From positions 1 through 64,000 of the forward strand of contig JACCIX010000438.1 in the NCBI GenBank assembly GCA_025506515.1: a stretch of DNA of 64,000 nt, given 5' to 3'. The notes under the pieces were generated by a model. It saw only the letters and a program-made list of their open reading frames with translations. It did not search any database and was not told where the DNA came from. Shown here in pieces: positions 60,093-64,000 of this stretch (the first letter of the stretch is position 1; every line of letters begins with the position of its first letter). The DNA is from Flaveria trinervia. Its lineage: Eukaryota; Streptophyta; Magnoliopsida; Asterales; Asteraceae. The translations under genes were made by a program, and so were the position numbers.

Positions 60093-60106
60093 TTGGTATC
60101 AGAGCC
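60093..60106 (+). other. Primer-binding site of G3
   Basis: TTGGTATCAGAGCC two bases after the LTR end. It is followed by a leader of about 335 bp (60107-60442) in which I see no gene. Confidence 0.93.
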
Positions 60107-60442
60107 AAAGTTTAACTGAAATGGGTAAATTTTCAAATAAACCTAAACTTGAACTGAAAATAGGAAGGAAAGGGAAGGGATGCTAATCCGAGTAGTTGCG
60201 TGCCATGATGGTATCTTCTTAATGTTAACCAGTATTATGTGTGCATGCTATGTGGTTTATGTGTTGTTTGTAGATTTAGATACTGATGTAGTCAGGATAG
60301 GAAATGCTTGGGGTATGAAGAGTAAAGTAAGTGGCTAATCATAACTAGCCACTATAATTAGGGACTTACTATACTTGACATGAACTAAGCTATTCCCTTG
60401 AATTACTGTGTTACTGTTTGAATCTTATGGTGTGTTTAGAGG

Positions 60443-61224
60443 ATGGGCGGTGGTAGATCATTGAGTGATTCACGTGGTGGAGGTTATGGTGGACTTGGTT
60501 CTCAACCATAGGTCATGAGAGGAAGGCCTAGAGCCGAAAATGTGGTTGATGAAGAACCTGAGACCCCTGATCCAGAGGGTGGAGATGAGAGTGCTAACTT
60601 AAAAGCCTCAGTGAAGGAGGCTATTTGTAGATGAGGTGCATCAGGTCATGCAAGTGATCTTACCATTTGTGATGATTGAAGTGATTAAGGCTGTAAGAAA
60701 AGAAAAATGAAGGGAGAGGAATAGGTCCTCGGAGGACACGAGCAACCGGAGAATGAGATGGTTCTCTCTGATGATGAGGAGGAGGAAGAAGAGCCTGTGC
60801 AGGAGACGGTACGAGGCTGTAACTATGGGGCATTTCAGAGATGCAAGCCCCCTACTTTTGATGGTAGCAGCACTGTTACTGCTGTTGATCGGTGGGTCAG
60901 AGAGATGGAAGCTATTCTTGACATCAACGATTGCTCGGAAGATGAGAAAGTGAAGTTTTCCACCCACTAATTCATGGACTCGGCTTTGTGCTGGTGGAAA
61001 ATATTGTTCAAGTTGAGGGTAGCCGGGCTATCGGAAGAATGAGGTGGTCGGTGCTAAAGAAGTTGGTGATCGAGGAGTTCTGTCCTCATAGGGAAATGGA
61101 TAAGGTGGAAAGGGAGTTCTTGTGGCTCAAGGTGGGAACGATGACCCATAGCAATACAACACTATGTTTAATGAGATGGCATGATTGGTGCCGGATCAAG
61201 GGACACCTTTGTCACGAAAGATTA
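60443..61224 (+). pseudogene. G3 gag, N-terminal part, cut by A3
   Basis: ATG 60443 opens a Gly/Ser-rich start that meets TAG after 23 codons. An acidic stretch follows (60740-60800; DDEEEEEEPVQE). Then comes the conserved gypsy gag entry: CNYGAFQRCKPPTFDGSS, VDRWVREMEAILDINDCSEDEKVKFSTH (60815-60970) and, in a shifted frame, ALCWWKI and REMDKVEREFLWLKVGTMTH (about 61085-61150). It is truncated at 61224 by the LTR of A3, after GATTA. A G1 gag segment near 15790-15823 matches the 61085-61130 block. Broken by at least three frameshifts or stops. Confidence 0.85.
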
Positions 61225-62015
61225 TGCAGGACCGGTGAAGGGTGGTCAATTACAACACAACAACAAAAAGAGGAGATTAACTAGACTAATCAAACAATGA
61301 GACCGGATTAACCACAAGAGATGATACAAAGAACACAAGTAAATAAGAGACAGAACAGGAAAGCAAAATACACAAGGAGATGGTTTTCAAGATTGCAGTA
61401 TATTGCCTTCTCTAGTTCTTTTACAAGTGTTACAAAGCATAAAGGAAAGTTACAAGTACTTGAGATACATATACTACATCCTACAGCCGGCCATACTTTG
61501 AAGGCCAGCTGGATACAATTGACTAGACACAACACAAAATCAATTTTAGAGTCAAAAGGCAGATTGCTTTTTGACTTGTGACTATGACATGCCATAGCTC
61601 ACATCCTAATATTTTAGAAAAAGGATAAAATAGAAAGTTATAGACTGAAGACCTCAATGTCATTACTAAAAGCATGGACCTTTTCACCAACTCATGCAAG
61701 TTGGTGACTTTACATAGTCGTAGTAGAAAGTGGTCCAGCTTTATGTGAAGTATATAAGATAAAGCATGTTTAGTAAAAGTCTTCGAAAGAAATCTTTCTT
61801 CAAGAGTTGAGCTTCAGAAGACTTTGTCTCTAAAGCTTCAGAAGACTTCATCTTTGGTTCAGAAGATATTGGTCTTGGCTTCGGAAGATTTCACACTTAG
61901 AATATTTTTGTTGCTTGTGTGAAACTTCCGAAGCATTCTTCTTCAATGTTATTGTGCAGCATGCAGGAGACTTGAAGTGTTTGAGTTGCATAAGCCTTAA
62001 CATGTATACCTTACA
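61225..62015 (-). repeat. A3 3' LTR (791 bp)
   Basis: Plus-strand edges TGCAGGACCGG and ATACCTTACA; on its own strand TGTAAGGTAT...GGTCCTGCA. Adjoins CCTTGGGGAGTT on the minus strand. CTTCCGAAG-type palindromes occur at about 61780-61940. Confidence 0.88.
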
Positions 62016-62049
62016 AACTCCCCAAGGCTGATGCTACCAAAAGTCTTTG

Positions 62050-64000
62050 AAGACTTCAGATATCAATAGTCCTTATTATGATGATGACCATCCCTTTCTT
62101 CATGAGATGATCAGGATCACTCAGACTCTTAAAATGTATTCTCATGTCAAAGAGATCATGCAGAGGCTGATTGAACATGTCATGCCATGTGTAGACATCC
62201 TCAATGCCTTGATCTCTACTGACATGCCATATTTCCGGATTTATGGTGTATGTCCAGGACAAGATGGATCTTCCTACTGCTAGAGGAGCTTCTTGATTGG
62301 GAGTTGATGTAGCATCCTCTGGCTGCACATCCTCAGGATCTTCTGACTCATCCTGAGTTTTAGAAAATGATGTATCTTTCTTTTTCTTTGGCTTTGGCTT
62401 CGAAGCCATCCTTCTCTTTCTCTTTGTTTCTTTGAACTGAGAAGACCGGCCTACAGCACCTAATTTATCTTCTTTGTCTTTCTCAGTTGGGTCTTCCACT
62501 CTCAAAGGTTCAGAATGAGAGGGAGTCTGACCCAGTTATGGATTAGAAGATGAAGCTTGCTGAGATACAGCAGGATGTCCAGGTTATGTTGTCTCTAGTT
62601 GTTCAACCTTAACCTCCACTTCAGGTGGAGCTTGACTTGGAGGGGAGTGTAAGTCAGTCATCTCTCCACTCTTGGTCTTCTGCTTAATTACCCTTATATG
62701 CTCATCCATGATGGATAGAGACATAGGGCCAATTCTCCTTTCGAAGAATCCATACAGCTTCAAGAAGCTCTTCATCCTCTACCTGTCTACAGACTTCTTC
62801 CTGCTCTTCTGGATGATGGCTCTTGATTTAGGAGCTTCTTCCCTTAGCTTCCTATTGGTAGTCTTTCTTTCATTGACTATCACAAGTTCAGATTGTTTGA
62901 GATACTCAAACTCAATATAGTCATAGGATAAGGGAAGAAGTGCATCTGCCTGATAGAGGCCTATGGCACTCAGGTAGTTGATTCATCTTGATCCTTTCAT
63001 CTTCTTTGTCTACCTGAGGTTCTTGTTGAACCGCATCCTCATGTGCAGGACTTTCTTGAACTGGGGAGAGCGTAGGCACATGCTATATAATATCTTCTTT
63101 CTTCTTCTTCTTTTATTTGTAAAAGTAGTTCGGCATCTTCTGCCTCTTTCTTCTCCTTTGACCATTTTCTATCAACCAGTTCATTTAACTCTTCTAAGGG
63201 GAGAGAAACAACATTATCAATGTCATAGTTCCTGGTTTGCAAGTAGTTGATCCTGAATACCCTCAACTCATCATCTTGAGTGTTTGGTCTGGGGGCAGCC
63301 CTAATAGCGGTTTCCATAAGCCTTGCAAACCTAGAAGAGGAACTTTCTACCCTCAGCTTCCTTTTCCTCTCTCTCTCCTCTTCCTCAATCTCCTCAGATG
63401 TCATCTTTCTTTCCCTTTGTCACTCACAGACCTTGTGACTCAGGGTGGAGAGAGCTTTGGCCTTTGTTGCTTTGTGTAGCATCCATGCTCTGGTCAGAGA
63501 GAGGTTGAGAAGCACCTTCACCAGCAGGTGTCTCAATAGGGGTATGAATCTCTGCAACAGTTGATGATGATGAGACAGGGCCCTCAAATTCTGCCACTAG
63601 GCCTTCAGTCAAGGTTTCCCGTATGAAACTAATCCTATGGTCTACCTCAACATCGAGTTGACCGATGACATTACCTGATTGCCTTATTCGCCTTCTGAAG
63701 TTGAACTCTATAGTGATCTTGTCTTGGATTCTTTAAGCAAGCCTGTCATCTTGTCTTGATTTTCTTGGGTTGACAAGTGGCATGTTGACTAGATCCAGAC
63801 CTTCATAGAAGTTCAAAGTCTGAAAATTGAAGACCTCTTACTGCCCTTGAACTCTAAGGGTGATGAGGGCTCTTATGTTGTTGTCATACCTCCACCCAAT
63901 GATGTGATTTGAAGTTGGTGGAGATGAGATAGCCCTTGGTATTCCTTCCATAAATAGACTCTGTATGAAGAAGTCTATGGAGTCCACATCAATGTGAACT
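62050..64000 (-). pseudogene. A3 post-pol gene, C-terminal half
   Basis: Reads right to left from the window edge, better preserved than A1. A segment with MTEGLVAEFEGPVSSSS (63424-63612) is followed by an open stretch with EEIEEEERERKRKL, AIRAAPRPNTQDDELRV and INYLQTRNYDIDNV (63039-63404). A Glu/Lys coiled coil follows (62672-63039, antisense to a spurious hydrophobic frame). The last open stretch, 62056-62505, contains the NLS-like KRKRRMASKPKPKKKKD and the C-terminal module TYTINPEIWHVSRDQGIEDV with FDMRIHFKSLSDPDHLMKKG. The stop is only about 25 bp before the polypurine tract. Stops and frame changes near 62520, 62780 and 63420. Function unknown. Confidence 0.78.

Larger units (their letters stand above)
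61225..64000 (-). mobile_element. A3: family-A element, 3' part, inserted in G3
   Basis: Minus-strand copy with 3' LTR (61225-62015), polypurine tract (62016-62030) and post-pol gene running out of the window. Homologous to A1 from about 4950 to 7751. Confidence 0.88.

Noticed and set aside
60093..60106. tRNA-Met-like sequence TTGGTATCAGAGCC (also 21927, 50911)
   Set aside because: Only 12-14 nt complementary to the tRNA 3' end next to LTR ends: primer-binding sites, not tRNA genes.
60641..60967. 108-codon minus-strand frame with Leu/Phe-rich segments
   Set aside because: Antisense to the conserved G3 gag block, whose sense translation matches the family.

Overview
The window is a plant (angiosperm, most likely eudicot) repeat block. 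I see no convincing host gene, tRNA or rRNA. Almost all of the 64 kb can be assigned to LTR retrotransposons. The evidence is Ty1/copia and Ty3/gypsy domains on both strands, initiator-Met-type primer-binding sites (TGGTATCAGAGC), polypurine tracts, TG...CA LTR ends and 5-bp target-site duplications (TSDs). The species cannot be named from this. The type of extra ORF found after pol is, as far as I recall, abundant in Asteraceae and other eudicots, and that is only a hint.

Layout. 1-290: short tandem hairpin repeats. 291-7751: family-A copia element A1 (+), 3' part with its 3' LTR. 7752-11916: post-pol gene of another copia-like element D (-), carrying a solo family-A LTR (10224-11006). 11917-15823: decayed Ty3/gypsy chromovirus-like G1 (-). 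15824-18690: LTR and integrase end of a second gypsy copy, G2 (-), sitting in the G1 gag. 18691-57905: family-A element A2 (+), split by a Russian-doll insertion. B1 (+, 21798-53285, TSD AATTC) lies in A2; B2 (-, 31797-51656, TSD CATGC) lies in B1; an unrelated copia element C (-, about 34306-42078, TSD CTTTT) lies in B2. 57906-61224: gypsy G3 (+) with a complete 5' LTR, PBS and partial gag, inserted into A2. 61225-64000: family-A element A3 (-), inserted into the G3 gag.

Biology. Families A and B (and probably D) are Sirevirus-like copia elements with gag, protease, integrase, RT and RNase H, followed by a third gene of about 3.3-3.8 kb before the polypurine tract. In all four copies where its start is visible (A1, A2, B1, B2), this post-pol gene is preceded by a canonical TATA box at fixed spacing: about 117 bp before the ATG in family A and 75-79 bp in family B. 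The spacer upstream is filled with the same short palindromic words that fill that family's LTR. The encoded proteins show no signal peptide or membrane segment. They have charged coiled coils and NLS-like basic clusters. I consider this independently promoted accessory gene the most interesting system in the window.

Nearly every gene is broken by stops, 1-nt indels or deletions. The most intact is the B2 gag (about 899 codons, one frame, two nonsense codons). Identities and similarities were judged by eye; no database or alignment program was used.
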